Shown here piece after piece: positions 33,301 through 40,580 of a DNA stretch of 48,959 nt (its first letter is position 1; each line of letters starts with the position of its first letter). The stretch is from NCBI RefSeq assembly GCF_004310665.1, contig NZ_SIXF01000037.1, positions 301 through 49,259 on the forward strand, written 5' to 3'. The notes beneath the pieces are model-generated. The model saw nothing but the letters and a program-made list of their open reading frames with translations, ran no database searches and was not told the DNA's origin. Both the position numbers and the translations under genes were made by a program. This DNA is from Pedobacter kyonggii (GTDB lineage Bacteria > Bacteroidota > Bacteroidia > Sphingobacteriales > Sphingobacteriaceae).

Positions 33301-33545
33301 GAAAATTTACCATCGCCATCGGTAATAGTCCCCATAGCACTCTGCCCTTTTACCTGAAGGCTAACCCCGGGTATACCTAAACCAAGAGAATCTTTAACGG
33401 TTCCGGTAATCTTGATTGTTGCGCCCTGCTGCGCAAAAGTGGGGCTGCCCAGGAGCAGCATACAGGTACTGAATACCGAGAGCAGTATCCATATGTTCCC
33501 AAAATAAGGCAAACGCCTTATCCTATCAGTAAAATTTTGGTTCAT
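30303..33545 (-). CDS. SusC/RagA-family TonB-linked outer-membrane transporter
   Basis: The 1080-residue protein has a signal peptide (to about residue 39), a carboxypeptidase-D-regulatory-like domain (VKDSLGLGIPGVSLQVKGQ), a TonB plug (LTNALAGQIAGVVAYQRSGQ, VDDIASFSILKDASATALYG and the ARGANGVILVTTKEG signature) and a 22-strand barrel ending in a short aromatic-poor tail (YNIGINVNL). It imports glycan fragments with TonB energy together with SusD. There is no N-terminal anti-sigma-interacting STN domain, so this is not a transducer-type SusC, which fits control by the divergent two-component system. It lies 165 bases after the GH29 gene. Confidence 0.95.
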   Translation of the reverse strand: MNQNFTDRIRRLPYFGNIWILLSVFSTCMLLLGSPTFAQQGATIKITGTVKDSLGLGIPGVSLQVKGQSAMGTITDGDGKFSLNATAKSPVVVSSVGFRQTTFIADPLKLKVDLILHSDDNNLSDVVVTAFGKKERREAMVGSVTSITPSKLKIPSSNLTNALAGQIAGVVAYQRSGQPGLDNSTFFIRGVTTFGYKQDPLILVDNVELTPTDLARLQVDDIASFSILKDASATALYGARGANGVILVTTKEGVEGNAKVNVRFENSISQSTQNLEIADPITFMKMYNEALTTRNPLAVPRFSQNDIYNREQTLSGAPGSNKYVYPAVNWIDELFKTSTNNQRLNGSVSGGGKIARYYIGTSYNRDNGILKVSPVNNFNNNVKLENYQLRSNVNINVTPTTEVVLRLSGTFDEYNGPITDDGSFSADLYKKALHTSPVLFPAFYPADPSLGIDTHILFGNSSTEGTGNTVGFSNPYADMMKGYKSFSRSRMSAQLELNQDLNFLTKGLTFKGLFNTNRYSYFDLTRQYSPFFYNVASYDRISNQYSLNWINNQPGQASEYLSFEPGFKDINTFVYMQAVVDYSRQIGSKHNISSTLIATRQQRLYANAIDPATNLSSLQYSLPYRNVGLSGRLGYSYDNRYFAEFNFGYNGSERFAEKNRFGFFPTIGGSWVISNEAFWDGGLKQAVSKLKLRASYGLVGNDAIGAQRFFYLSNVNLNGGNPAYFGQANSVTRPGVSITNYANDAVTWETSRQTNIGLEISLFKSLNIIAEVYKQHRYNILMERASIPSSMGLESGVSANLGTADSRGIDFSADYSKTFRGGFWMSGRMNFTFSQNKYGQYEQPAYKEPWRILSGQKIGVRWGYIAERLFVDDQEAAASPTQLFGAGASAPKGGDIKYTDVNNDGKITEADQVFIGLPSTPEIVYGAGLSMGFKKIDLSLFFQGVGRTSFFIDPSQVSPFLSNRQVLQPFADSHWTEENQDLYAKYPRLGTTSSEISNNLQTSSWWMRDGAFIRLKSVEIGYTFPDKLSKKAFLSNCRIYFNALNPLTWSRFKDWDPELASNGFSYPIQKVYNIGINVNL

Positions 33546-33585
33546 AAAGTTTGGTTGGTTAAGTGTTGATTTATTTCAAAAAAAT

Positions 33586-33612
33586 ATTGATCAGATTAGT
33601 TAGATTGATCAG
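33586..33612. promoter_or_regulatory. ATTGATCAG direct repeat upstream of susC
   Basis: ATTGATCAG occurs at 33586-33594 and 33604-33612, so the copies are 18 bases apart, 41-67 bases upstream of the susC start. Each holds a TGATCA palindrome. Position fits an operator or activator site over a susC promoter, distinct from the GH29 promoter. Confidence 0.4.
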
Positions 33613-33668
33613 TACAGTATCTTCTTAGCTCAAATAATGCCGAGACAAGGGAAAAGCGCTTAAATAAA

Positions 33669-33697
33669 TTAGCCGGGTCAGCATATGATCCGGCTAA
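33669..33697 (-). terminator. Hairpin between the GH29 gene and susC
   Basis: TTAGCCGG (33669-33676) pairs with CCGGCTAA (33690-33697), an 8-bp perfect stem with a 13-base loop, directly after the GH29 stop. Downstream on the minus strand the sequence is AT-rich (AATTTATTT) but not a pure T-run, so it may be a partial terminator or a processing/stability hairpin separating GH29 from susCD. Confidence 0.45.
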
Positions 33698-33710
33698 ATG
33701 TTTTATTTTA

Positions 33711-35120
33711 TTACCTTCTTTCGTTGAACACGCCCAGCTCTGCAATTGCAGGCGAGTTATCAAAATCGTTAATGATTACCTTAATCTTCTCGCACCAGAT
33801 GCGCTCGAACCTAAAAATGCTCACCTTTTTTTCGCCCTCATTTTTTACCGCTAAAGCGTTCCATTTGCCATTTGCATAATATTGGAAGCTATAAGTGGCT
33901 TTTCGGTTATTACCTGCAGTTAGCACAACCATGTTGCATGGAACAGCCTTTTCGAAGTTCAGCTCATACCATGGCGATTTTACGGTGTGATTTGAAGACC
34001 AGCTCGAACCAAAATCATCATCATTGGCAAAATCCATAATGTTCATATCATCACCCCAGCTACTGTTGCTCTTAATGTGCTTCGCAATATTACTTGAAAT
34101 GATCGGAGCCGGATGTGCTGGTATGCGTGGAAGAGCTACAGGCTTCTTATAAATCTGCCCCATTTCTTTAAGTGCCGCTAACGCGTTATCATCGATCAGG
34201 CCATTTTTGCCCGGGGCTACATTCAATATAAAATTGCAATATGCGCCATTGTAAGGAATGATAAACTTGTAAACCAGCTCAGTTACATTTTTTACGGGAG
34301 TAGTTGGAAAAGATGTTTTCCAGAACCAGTTGGCCTGCAATGGAAGACATGCGAGTGCGGGAAGCTTATTATTTTCCTTCGAAATAAACTGGCCGGCACC
34401 TTGCTCGTAAGATTTGATATCAGTGTAGAACAGCGCCTGTGTAGGGTATTTAGCCGCATTCAGATCCATTACCAAACAATTTGGCTGTAATGATTTAATT
34501 AAATAATAAATATCTTCAAAAGGTACCTGATCATAAGAAATCCTCGACCATGGTGCATCCCATCCATCAATAATTAAGGCGGTGATCTCACCATAATTGG
34601 TCAACAGTTCGGTAATCTGATCTTTAATCATCTTTACACGCGCTGGAGTAATCTGGTTTGGACGAATGCCATGGTGGGTATCCAATATAGAATAATATAA
34701 CATTACCTTTAAACCATTCTTACGAAATGCATCAGCATATTCTTTCACCACATCGCGTTTTAGTGGCGTATTCATTACATTATATGCGGTGGTTGTGGTA
34801 TTCCAGATTGGAAATCCACTGTGGTGTTTGGTTGTTAAACAGCCATAAGTCATGTTAGCAGACTTTGCTGCTTTTGCCCATTGATCTGCATCGAGCTTCG
34901 GCGATTGAAACAACGAAAGATCTGCATCAGGATCAGACCAGTCCTGATCCATAAAGGTAGGCATGCCGTAATGGATGAACATACCCAGGCCAAGATCAAC
35001 AAAATCCTGTTGAAGTTCAGGCAAAGGTTTATTGGCTGATTTTTGCTGAGCCATTACCGGGTAAATAGATATTGTTCCCGAGACAATAAGTAATAATGAT
35101 AAAATCCTTTTAAAGGTCAT
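33711..35120 (-). CDS. GH29-family alpha-L-fucosidase-like glycosidase with C-terminal F5/8 domain
   Basis: The 469-residue protein has a signal peptide (to about AQQ, residue 26) and a GH29 barrel: GMFIHYGMPTFMDQDWSDP, CLTTKHHSGFPIW and the nucleophile Asp185 in ALIIDGWDAPW, in place of the more common WFDG. A discoidin-like F5/8 C domain occupies about residues 350-469 (FGSSWSSN, PWYELNFEKAVPCNMVVL). Family members release alpha-L-fucose (some act on galactosidic analogues) from glycans. It is the first gene of the PUL, transcribed divergently from the sensor kinase. Fucose specificity is likely but not proved by sequence. Confidence 0.85.
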   Translation of the reverse strand: MTFKRILSLLLIVSGTISIYPVMAQQKSANKPLPELQQDFVDLGLGMFIHYGMPTFMDQDWSDPDADLSLFQSPKLDADQWAKAAKSANMTYGCLTTKHHSGFPIWNTTTTAYNVMNTPLKRDVVKEYADAFRKNGLKVMLYYSILDTHHGIRPNQITPARVKMIKDQITELLTNYGEITALIIDGWDAPWSRISYDQVPFEDIYYLIKSLQPNCLVMDLNAAKYPTQALFYTDIKSYEQGAGQFISKENNKLPALACLPLQANWFWKTSFPTTPVKNVTELVYKFIIPYNGAYCNFILNVAPGKNGLIDDNALAALKEMGQIYKKPVALPRIPAHPAPIISSNIAKHIKSNSSWGDDMNIMDFANDDDFGSSWSSNHTVKSPWYELNFEKAVPCNMVVLTAGNNRKATYSFQYYANGKWNALAVKNEGEKKVSIFRFERIWCEKIKVIINDFDNSPAIAELGVFNERR

Positions 35121-35244
35121 TTTTCTTCTTTTTGGTTTATGTATCTGTGTTAGTTGTTGAATGGTGAAGTGCTGTACAGATTTTTATCAATTTCTTTCAA
35201 TCAAGAAAAATCCGGTTAAACGGCACCATTTATTTTTCAATATT

Positions 35245-35252
35245 CAAAACTA
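35245..35252 (-). promoter_or_regulatory. Probable -7 box of the GH29/PUL promoter
   Basis: The minus strand reads TAGTTTTG, an exact TAnnTTTG match, with transcription expected near 35240 and a leader of about 120 bases. A -33 TTTG is missing, and the regulator repeats at 35270-35313 occupy its place, which suits an activator-dependent promoter. Confidence 0.5.
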
Positions 35253-35269
35253 CATCTGAGATAGACGAA

Positions 35270-35313
35270 ATTTGTCGAACGAAACCGTAACAGAAACCTA
35301 ACAAAAGCTTAAC
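35270..35313. promoter_or_regulatory. Three tandem 11-bp direct repeats: candidate response-regulator site
   Basis: GAAACCGTAAC (35281-35291), AGAAACCTAAC (35292-35302) and AAAAGCTTAAC (35303-35313) follow each other without gap at an 11-base period; a fourth degenerate unit at 35270-35280 ends GAAC. An 11-bp direct repeat, one per helical turn, is the layout bound by PhoB/OmpR-type winged-helix regulators. It lies between the divergent GH29 and kinase genes. Confidence 0.65.
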
Positions 35314-35357
35314 GTTAGGGCATTTATGAAATAATAGGCCTATTTTTAAGGGATAAA

Positions 35358-36770
35358 ATGAAAGATCGCATATATAAGTCCGTAGTGTTGGTCAGTTTTC
35401 TGATCTTGCTCCTGGTACAGCTCAGATTAACCTATAATTCGTATGTACTAAGAGACAGAGATTATAGTTTAAAGGAAAAGACACTGATAAACGATGAATA
35501 TGGACGCAGTATATCGGATGATAAGGTTTTTAGCGGTGGTGGAAAAATCATCGATTCAGTCCTCTCCAGAAATATGCCGGCGCTTAAACAAACTTACCTG
35601 ACTAACAGGACAGCATTTAACAAACTTTCGCAACGCGTGAGCAACACGCTGCTCACAGAGCTGCAAAGGAAAAGTTCGATGGACAGTGTTTTTCGCTCCA
35701 TTGTAAAAAGAAACGTGCTGGACACCAACCTTCAATACCTGCTCACCTTTCAGTTGATAGAAGTAAACTTCGATATAAATATCGGTAACATCACAATATT
35801 CGACAGCCAGACCGATACCCTTTTCAAACCAGACCAAAAGACGCCCTACGGTGTTATTATTGACGGTACATTGACCGATCCGAACATCCAGAACCGGGTT
35901 ACCAACCTTTCTGTTAGCGGCAAGCTGGTCTACGACTATAGAATTACCTTCAATCTTTTTGTCGATCCACCGGGCCGCACGCTAAAGGTGGCCTATCAGA
36001 TGCTGCCAACATTTTCGCTGGTCGCGCTGTGCATCATTATTATTGTCGGCATTAATTATTATACCTATATCAACTGGATGCGACAGAAAAAGGAAACAGA
36101 TGTTAAATCTGACTTCCTTAATAGTATAAAGCACGAGTTTAATACACCGATTACCACTATACTCGTGGCAAGCAAAAGCCTTGATGAAGAAGAAGTACTC
36201 AATGACCGCACCCGCGTAAAGGCCCTTATCCATATCGTTGAAAGGCAGGCCAGAAGGCTCCATTCCCACATCAACCAGATGCTGGAGATTTCGGAAATCA
36301 ACAACAATATCAATTTAGAGGAAATAGACCTAAATTATGCCGTGCTGACGCTGGTCAACGACTATAAGATAAAAGTCCATGAGCCCGACAGCCTAACCTT
36401 TGATCCCAATGGTTCGGAAATACTGATGATGATCGATCCTTTTGTCTTTACAACCATGCTGCAGAATATCCTCGATAACTCCTTCAAACACAACCATAGC
36501 GATATAAAAATGACGGTGCTGTTTATCACCGAGGATAAAGGTGGTTACATTCTCCATATCAAGGACAACGGGAAAGGAATCGAAGATACACTCAAGGCAA
36601 AAATCTTCGATAAGTTCTTCCGTGCCGATAAGGACAATACAGTTCCCGGCCTGGGACTTGGGCTGTACTATGTAAGACAGTGCCTGGATATCCATGGGTG
36701 GGAAATCAGTGTAAGGACAGAACTGGGAAAAGGAACCGAATTTCTGGTGCACATGCCCCGACCGGTGTAA
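35358..36770 (+). CDS. Sensor histidine kinase of the PUL
   Basis: The 470-residue kinase has membrane helices at about 8-25 and 217-237 that enclose a periplasmic domain of about 190 residues. The cytoplasmic part has the phosphoacceptor H-box SIKHEFNTPITTI (His259), an N-box (MLQNILDNSFKHN), DNGKGIE and GLGLGLYYV. It lacks TPR and hybrid-type domains. It lies divergent to GH29, and its gene ends 21 bases before that of the OmpR-type regulator, so they form a normal two-component pair that probably senses glycan-derived or related signals and controls the PUL. Most PULs use hybrid two-component or ECF/anti-sigma systems, so this is a less common arrangement. Confidence 0.92.
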   Translation: MKDRIYKSVVLVSFLILLLVQLRLTYNSYVLRDRDYSLKEKTLINDEYGRSISDDKVFSGGGKIIDSVLSRNMPALKQTYLTNRTAFNKLSQRVSNTLLTELQRKSSMDSVFRSIVKRNVLDTNLQYLLTFQLIEVNFDINIGNITIFDSQTDTLFKPDQKTPYGVIIDGTLTDPNIQNRVTNLSVSGKLVYDYRITFNLFVDPPGRTLKVAYQMLPTFSLVALCIIIIVGINYYTYINWMRQKKETDVKSDFLNSIKHEFNTPITTILVASKSLDEEEVLNDRTRVKALIHIVERQARRLHSHINQMLEISEINNNINLEEIDLNYAVLTLVNDYKIKVHEPDSLTFDPNGSEILMMIDPFVFTTMLQNILDNSFKHNHSDIKMTVLFITEDKGGYILHIKDNGKGIEDTLKAKIFDKFFRADKDNTVPGLGLGLYYVRQCLDIHGWEISVRTELGKGTEFLVHMPRPV

Positions 36771-36791
36771 ATCATTAATCGATAGAATTTT

Positions 36792-37496
36792 ATGCTTTAC
36801 GATATTATAATAATTGAAGATGAAATAGATCTGGGCAACGTGATTTCGGAATACCTGAAATTGAGGGGTTTCAGCGTACTATGGTTTAAGGGTGCTACAG
36901 ACGCACTGGACTACTATGGCTCAAGCCAGCTCGACAACAAACTAGTGATTATTGATGTACAGTTACCGGACATGAACGGTTTTGATCTGGCCACCGAGAT
37001 GGTAAAGATGAATACCAACCAGCCTTTTTTCTTTCTTACCGCACACAATGAAAAACAGGACCGCCTCCGGGGCCTCAAAATCGGTGCGATAGACTATATA
37101 TCAAAGCCGTTCGAAATTGAAGAACTGGTACTAAGGATAGGAAATATCATCAATAAGTTTTCCAGCAGTGCGAAGACACAGCCAGGACACAGCCTGGGAT
37201 TTATCAATATTGGCGATATCAGGTACAAAAAGGACCAGCTGTTTGTGCTAATGCCCGATGGTAAAGAGGTTTCCCTCACCGTAAGGGAATCCGAAGTGCT
37301 GGATCATTTGGCAGGCAATATTAATCAGGTAGTTAAAAAAAAAGATATTTTATTGGCATTATGGGGAAATGATGATTATTTTAATGGAAAAAGCCTTGAA
37401 GTATTCATTTCAAGGCTACGCAGGCTTTTTAAGGTTTCAGAACAGGTTAGTATAGAGAATGTATATGGATTAGGATACATTTTAAAGGTTAAATAA
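36792..37496 (+). CDS. OmpR/PhoB-type response regulator of the PUL
   Basis: The 234-residue protein has a receiver domain (residues 1-120; phosphoacceptor Asp55 in VIIDVQLPDMNG, and Lys in YISKPFEIEEL) and a C-terminal winged-helix DNA-binding domain (about 135-234; LTVRESEVLDHL, VKKKDILLALWG, SLEVFISRLRRLF, NVYGLGYIL). It is cotranscribed with the kinase. Regulators of this class bind 11-bp-spaced direct repeats as dimers, and such repeats lie upstream of the kinase and GH29 genes at 35281-35313. It should activate the PUL and perhaps its own operon. Confidence 0.93.
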   Translation: MLYDIIIIEDEIDLGNVISEYLKLRGFSVLWFKGATDALDYYGSSQLDNKLVIIDVQLPDMNGFDLATEMVKMNTNQPFFFLTAHNEKQDRLRGLKIGAIDYISKPFEIEELVLRIGNIINKFSSSAKTQPGHSLGFINIGDIRYKKDQLFVLMPDGKEVSLTVRESEVLDHLAGNINQVVKKKDILLALWGNDDYFNGKSLEVFISRLRRLFKVSEQVSIENVYGLGYILKVK

Positions 37497-37499
37497 TGG

Positions 37500-37545
37500 A
37501 AATCAATTATTTAGCAATTATGGAATAAATGAGAATTGATTTTTA
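37500..37545 (+). terminator. Possible terminator after the two-component genes
   Basis: AAATCAATT at 37500-37508 can pair with AATTGATTT at 37534-37542, followed by a TTTTT run. The loop is long (25 bases) and AT-rich, so it is a weak intrinsic terminator at best. Confidence 0.35.
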
Positions 37546-38308
37546 CAATCAGTATGGGTAAGTCTTTGATGTTAAACAAAACAAAAGCTTTAAAAGGCTA
37601 TTATACCAATAGGGTTTGGTTCCTGTTCTATTTAGAAGACCCAGCCCCCTTCTCCATTCAAATATCTGATTCTAAAGCCCTGCATTAGGTGGGGATTTCG
37701 GTAAAAGTGTTTCTCCCCACTTTTGACAGATAAGTAGATGATTCGCACAAACTTAGTTGACAAAAATTCGCGGGCTTGACTCAAGTTTAAAAACTTTGAG
37801 AATCAAAATTTTACACCATTTAAATAGCGTAAAAAATACTTATTAAAGATTCCCATAAATTGGAAATCAAATAGTCTTTTAAATTTATTCGACATAAAAA
37901 AACAAAAATAAAGAGATCTATTGCGACATTTACGGCAATAAGTATCCAAAATCAGTATAATTCTCAAAAACCTGGTCTTTGTTTTTAGAATAAAAAAAAA
38001 TCACACTTTTTCAATGTTGTGAAATCCATTAAGAGAAGATTCGCAAATTTGTTTAAAATAATTTTGCAATGAAAACAAAGTTCAATTTAACTATCAGAAA
38101 TAAAAGCAATAGCTAAAATTAATAAAATAAAAGAGACAGGGAATACCCATATACCCTCTTAGTGTAAGTGCACTAAGAAGCTCATCCTCTTAGGTCTTCG
38201 AAAAAAGTTTTCCACATTAATCGTGAAATACAAAATGTATTGCACAAAATATTGCTTTAAACTGTTTAAACCTATTTTTTGTACAAAGTGCACAAAAAGT
38301 GCTTAAAT
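37546..38308. other. Long AT-rich spacer before the lysine aminotransferase gene
   Basis: No gene of normal size is seen. A TAATTTTG box (38059-38066) is followed at once by a 15-codon open frame (38069-38116) that is probably accidental. A hairpin (CTTAGTG at 38158-38164 with CACTAAG at 38171-38177) and repeated GTGCAC/AGTGC-like bases near 38286-38302 precede the promoter. Confidence 0.6.
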
Positions 38309-38338
38309 TTTGATTTTAGGCACATTTAACTAAATTTG
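38309..38338 (+). promoter_or_regulatory. Bacteroidota-type promoter of the lysine 6-aminotransferase gene
   Basis: TTTG at 38309-38312 (-33) and TAAATTTG at 38331-38338 (-7, exact TAnnTTTG) are 18 bases apart. Transcription would start near 38345, about 15 bases before the ATG at 38360. This also excludes the upstream TTG at 38336 as start, because that lies inside the -7 box. Confidence 0.7.
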
Positions 38339-38359
38339 GATTATACCAAAACCAAGTTT

Positions 38360-39691
38360 ATGTATCAATTAACAATACCTGCAGATCGCGTTAACGAATC
38401 GTTAAGTAAGCACATTTTGGCCGATGGTTTCGACCTGACTTATGATATGGAAAAAAGTCATGGTGCTTACATTTACGATGCTAAACACAACAGAACTTTA
38501 CTCGATTTTTTCACTTGTTTTGCTTCCGTTCCTTTAGGTTATAACCACCCTAAAATGATCAATGATGAAGCGTTTAAAAAAAATCTTCTCCTCGCTGCAT
38601 TAGCCAATCCATCGAACTCTGATGTTTACACCCAGCAGTATGCACAGTTTGTTGAAACATTTTCCAAAGTTGGTATTCCTGATTACCTGCCACACGCTTT
38701 TTTTATTGCTGGTGGTGGCTTAGCAGTAGAAAATGCAATTAAGGTAGCCATGGACTGGAAAGTTCAGAAAAACTTTGCAAAAGGATATACCGAAGAAAAA
38801 GGCTTTAAGGTTTTACACTTCGAAAGAGCTTTTCATGGCAGAACCGGTTATACTTTAAGCTTAACCAATACCCTACCCGATAAAACCAAGTGGTTTGCCA
38901 AATTCGATTGGCCAAGAGTTGCTGTTCCTGAAGTTAAATTTCCACTTTCGGGAAATAATTTAAGTCATGCCATTCAAACCGAAGAAACATCTTTAGCGCA
39001 GATCAAAAAAGCCTTTGCTGATAATAAAGACGATATCTGTGCTATAATTGTAGAGCCAATCCAATCTGAAGGTGGAGATAACCACCTCCGTGAAGAATTT
39101 TTGATCCAACTTAAGGCTTTGGCCGATGAAAATGATGCTTTTTTGATTTATGATGAAGTGCAAACCGGTGTTGGGTTAACCGGTAAATTCTGGTGTCATC
39201 AACATTTTAGTGAAAAAGCTCGACCAGATATCATCGCTTTTGGAAAAAAAATGCAGGTTTGTGGTATCCTTGTGGGTAATAAGGTAGATGAAATTGAAAC
39301 CAATGTATTTAAAGTGCCAAGCCGTATTAACTCAACATGGGGAGGCAATCTAGTTGATATGGTACGTTCTACGCAGATCTTACAGATTATAGAAGAAGAT
39401 CAGCTTTGTGAGAATGCTGAAAAAGTGGGTACTTACCTGAGAGATCAACTAGAAAATCTATCACATAAATTTGATCAAATGACAAATGTTCGTGGAAGAG
39501 GTTTGTTGTGTTCTTTTGATTTCCCGACAAAAGAAATGCGCAATGCATTTATTGGAAAAGGATTGGAAAACAATGTGATGTTTTTGGGCTGCGGCGAAAA
39601 AACGATACGCTTCCGCCCAGCACTTTGCATTGAACAAAAACATATTGACGAAGGCTTGACGGTTATGGAAAAAATATTGCCTTTATTGTAG
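38360..39691 (+). CDS. lat: L-lysine 6-transaminase
   Basis: The 443-residue protein starts at the ATG at 38360 (MYQLTIPADRVNES). It belongs to class-III PLP aminotransferases and matches lysine 6-aminotransferases closely: FTCFASVPLGYNHPKM, the IYDEVQTGVGLTGKFW strand with the PLP-contacting Asp (about residue 265) and the Schiff-base Lys near residue 296 in IIAFGKKMQVCG, a motif shared with Lat. The enzyme converts lysine and 2-oxoglutarate to 2-aminoadipate 6-semialdehyde and glutamate. In Actinobacteria this feeds beta-lactam synthesis or stress-linked catabolism; no such genes are seen here. It is the first of two genes; the second starts 2 bases after its stop. Confidence 0.9.
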   Translation: MYQLTIPADRVNESLSKHILADGFDLTYDMEKSHGAYIYDAKHNRTLLDFFTCFASVPLGYNHPKMINDEAFKKNLLLAALANPSNSDVYTQQYAQFVETFSKVGIPDYLPHAFFIAGGGLAVENAIKVAMDWKVQKNFAKGYTEEKGFKVLHFERAFHGRTGYTLSLTNTLPDKTKWFAKFDWPRVAVPEVKFPLSGNNLSHAIQTEETSLAQIKKAFADNKDDICAIIVEPIQSEGGDNHLREEFLIQLKALADENDAFLIYDEVQTGVGLTGKFWCHQHFSEKARPDIIAFGKKMQVCGILVGNKVDEIETNVFKVPSRINSTWGGNLVDMVRSTQILQIIEEDQLCENAEKVGTYLRDQLENLSHKFDQMTNVRGRGLLCSFDFPTKEMRNAFIGKGLENNVMFLGCGEKTIRFRPALCIEQKHIDEGLTVMEKILPLL

Positions 39692-39693
39692 GC

Positions 39694-40095
39694 ATGAATA
39701 GAAAATCGTTAGTTTATTTCTTAGTTGCAGGTATTTTATTATTGATTTTTTTCATGATTAAAGATGTTTTTGATCAGCCCGGGATTGAGGATATGAAAGC
39801 CGGTTTTAAAGAAGTTGCCAAGTATAGAAATGCAAACAATACTGGTCCGGTACAGCGGATTTATGTAGTTACGGTTAAAGATTCGGCATGGAAAGAAATG
39901 GAAGATTATGGCAATTTAATGCCCCATACTAAATACGGGAATACGAAAGTTTACTTCTTTATGCAAAATGGAAATGTTCCAAATACATTACAGCCAGGAG
40001 AGGTAAACTTCGACCCAACATTTAATAAATCCTGTATTGCCCTATATGAAAAAAGTGCGATGAGCCAGACAGCGTTTAATAAGTATCCATATTAA
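39694..40095 (+). CDS. Small membrane-anchored protein of unknown function
   Basis: A 133-residue protein with one N-terminal membrane helix (about residues 7-24) and a soluble remainder with segments such as VQRIYVVTVKDSAWKEMEDY and KVYFFMQNGNVPN, which look folded and globular. No family was recognised. It is coupled to lat by a 2-base gap, so it is probably cotranscribed with it. The coding status is supported by the tight spacing, the clean membrane helix and the length of the open frame. Confidence 0.7.
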   Translation: MNRKSLVYFLVAGILLLIFFMIKDVFDQPGIEDMKAGFKEVAKYRNANNTGPVQRIYVVTVKDSAWKEMEDYGNLMPHTKYGNTKVYFFMQNGNVPNTLQPGEVNFDPTFNKSCIALYEKSAMSQTAFNKYPY

Positions 40096-40580
40096 TAGAA
40101 GGCTAAAATTTGAGAAGTTGATTACCCAAAAAACTTAACTTCTATTGATTTGGAAATGAAGGGTTCTGTACTTTTGGCATTTTCAGTCCCGCTTTTGTTT
40201 CTGCCGATGCTAAGTTAGTGCCGATTTATCGGTAAAGGCTCGGCATCCACGCCAATCGGGTTTATGAACAAAGTTTAGTGCTTTGAAAGAAACCATTGTT
40301 CAATAAACCTGACAGCAGCGGCAGCCCCGATTTAAGCACCGGTTTATGTTACATTTTGTGTGCTTGCTTGTTTCACAGGTTTCCATCGGGCTACAGCGAA
40401 TGGGGCAGGACTGCAGCACCTATGAAATGCTGACATTCGTTTCCTAACCCTAAAAAATCCGTTATTTATTATTCCGATGAGTCTTCGACTACGCTCAAAC
40501 TGACAAACATCTCGTATTATTTCACTTAAACTCAAGAAGTTCTCCCAAGCGCATTAGCCCTTTAACTTTGTGAGTTTCGC
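40096..40580. other. 485-base spacer with a hairpin and higher GC
   Basis: No supported gene. A CCGAT-TT-ATCGG hairpin lies at 40221-40232, enclosed by TGCCGA/TCGGCA arms. The part from about 40180 to 40460 looks richer in G+C than the rest of the spacer and resembles a decayed or dispersed element rather than coding sequence. A 63-codon minus-strand frame here was not accepted. Confidence 0.5.

Noticed and set aside
38069-38116. 15-codon open frame after a TAATTTTG box
   Set aside because: The promoter-like box is so close that transcription would start after the ATG; probably accidental.
40344-40535. 63-codon minus-strand open frame in the lat/acyl-CoA dehydrogenase spacer
   Set aside because: Low-complexity, basic composition, no recognisable motif, no neighbour coupling and no promoter; better read as part of a non-coding spacer.
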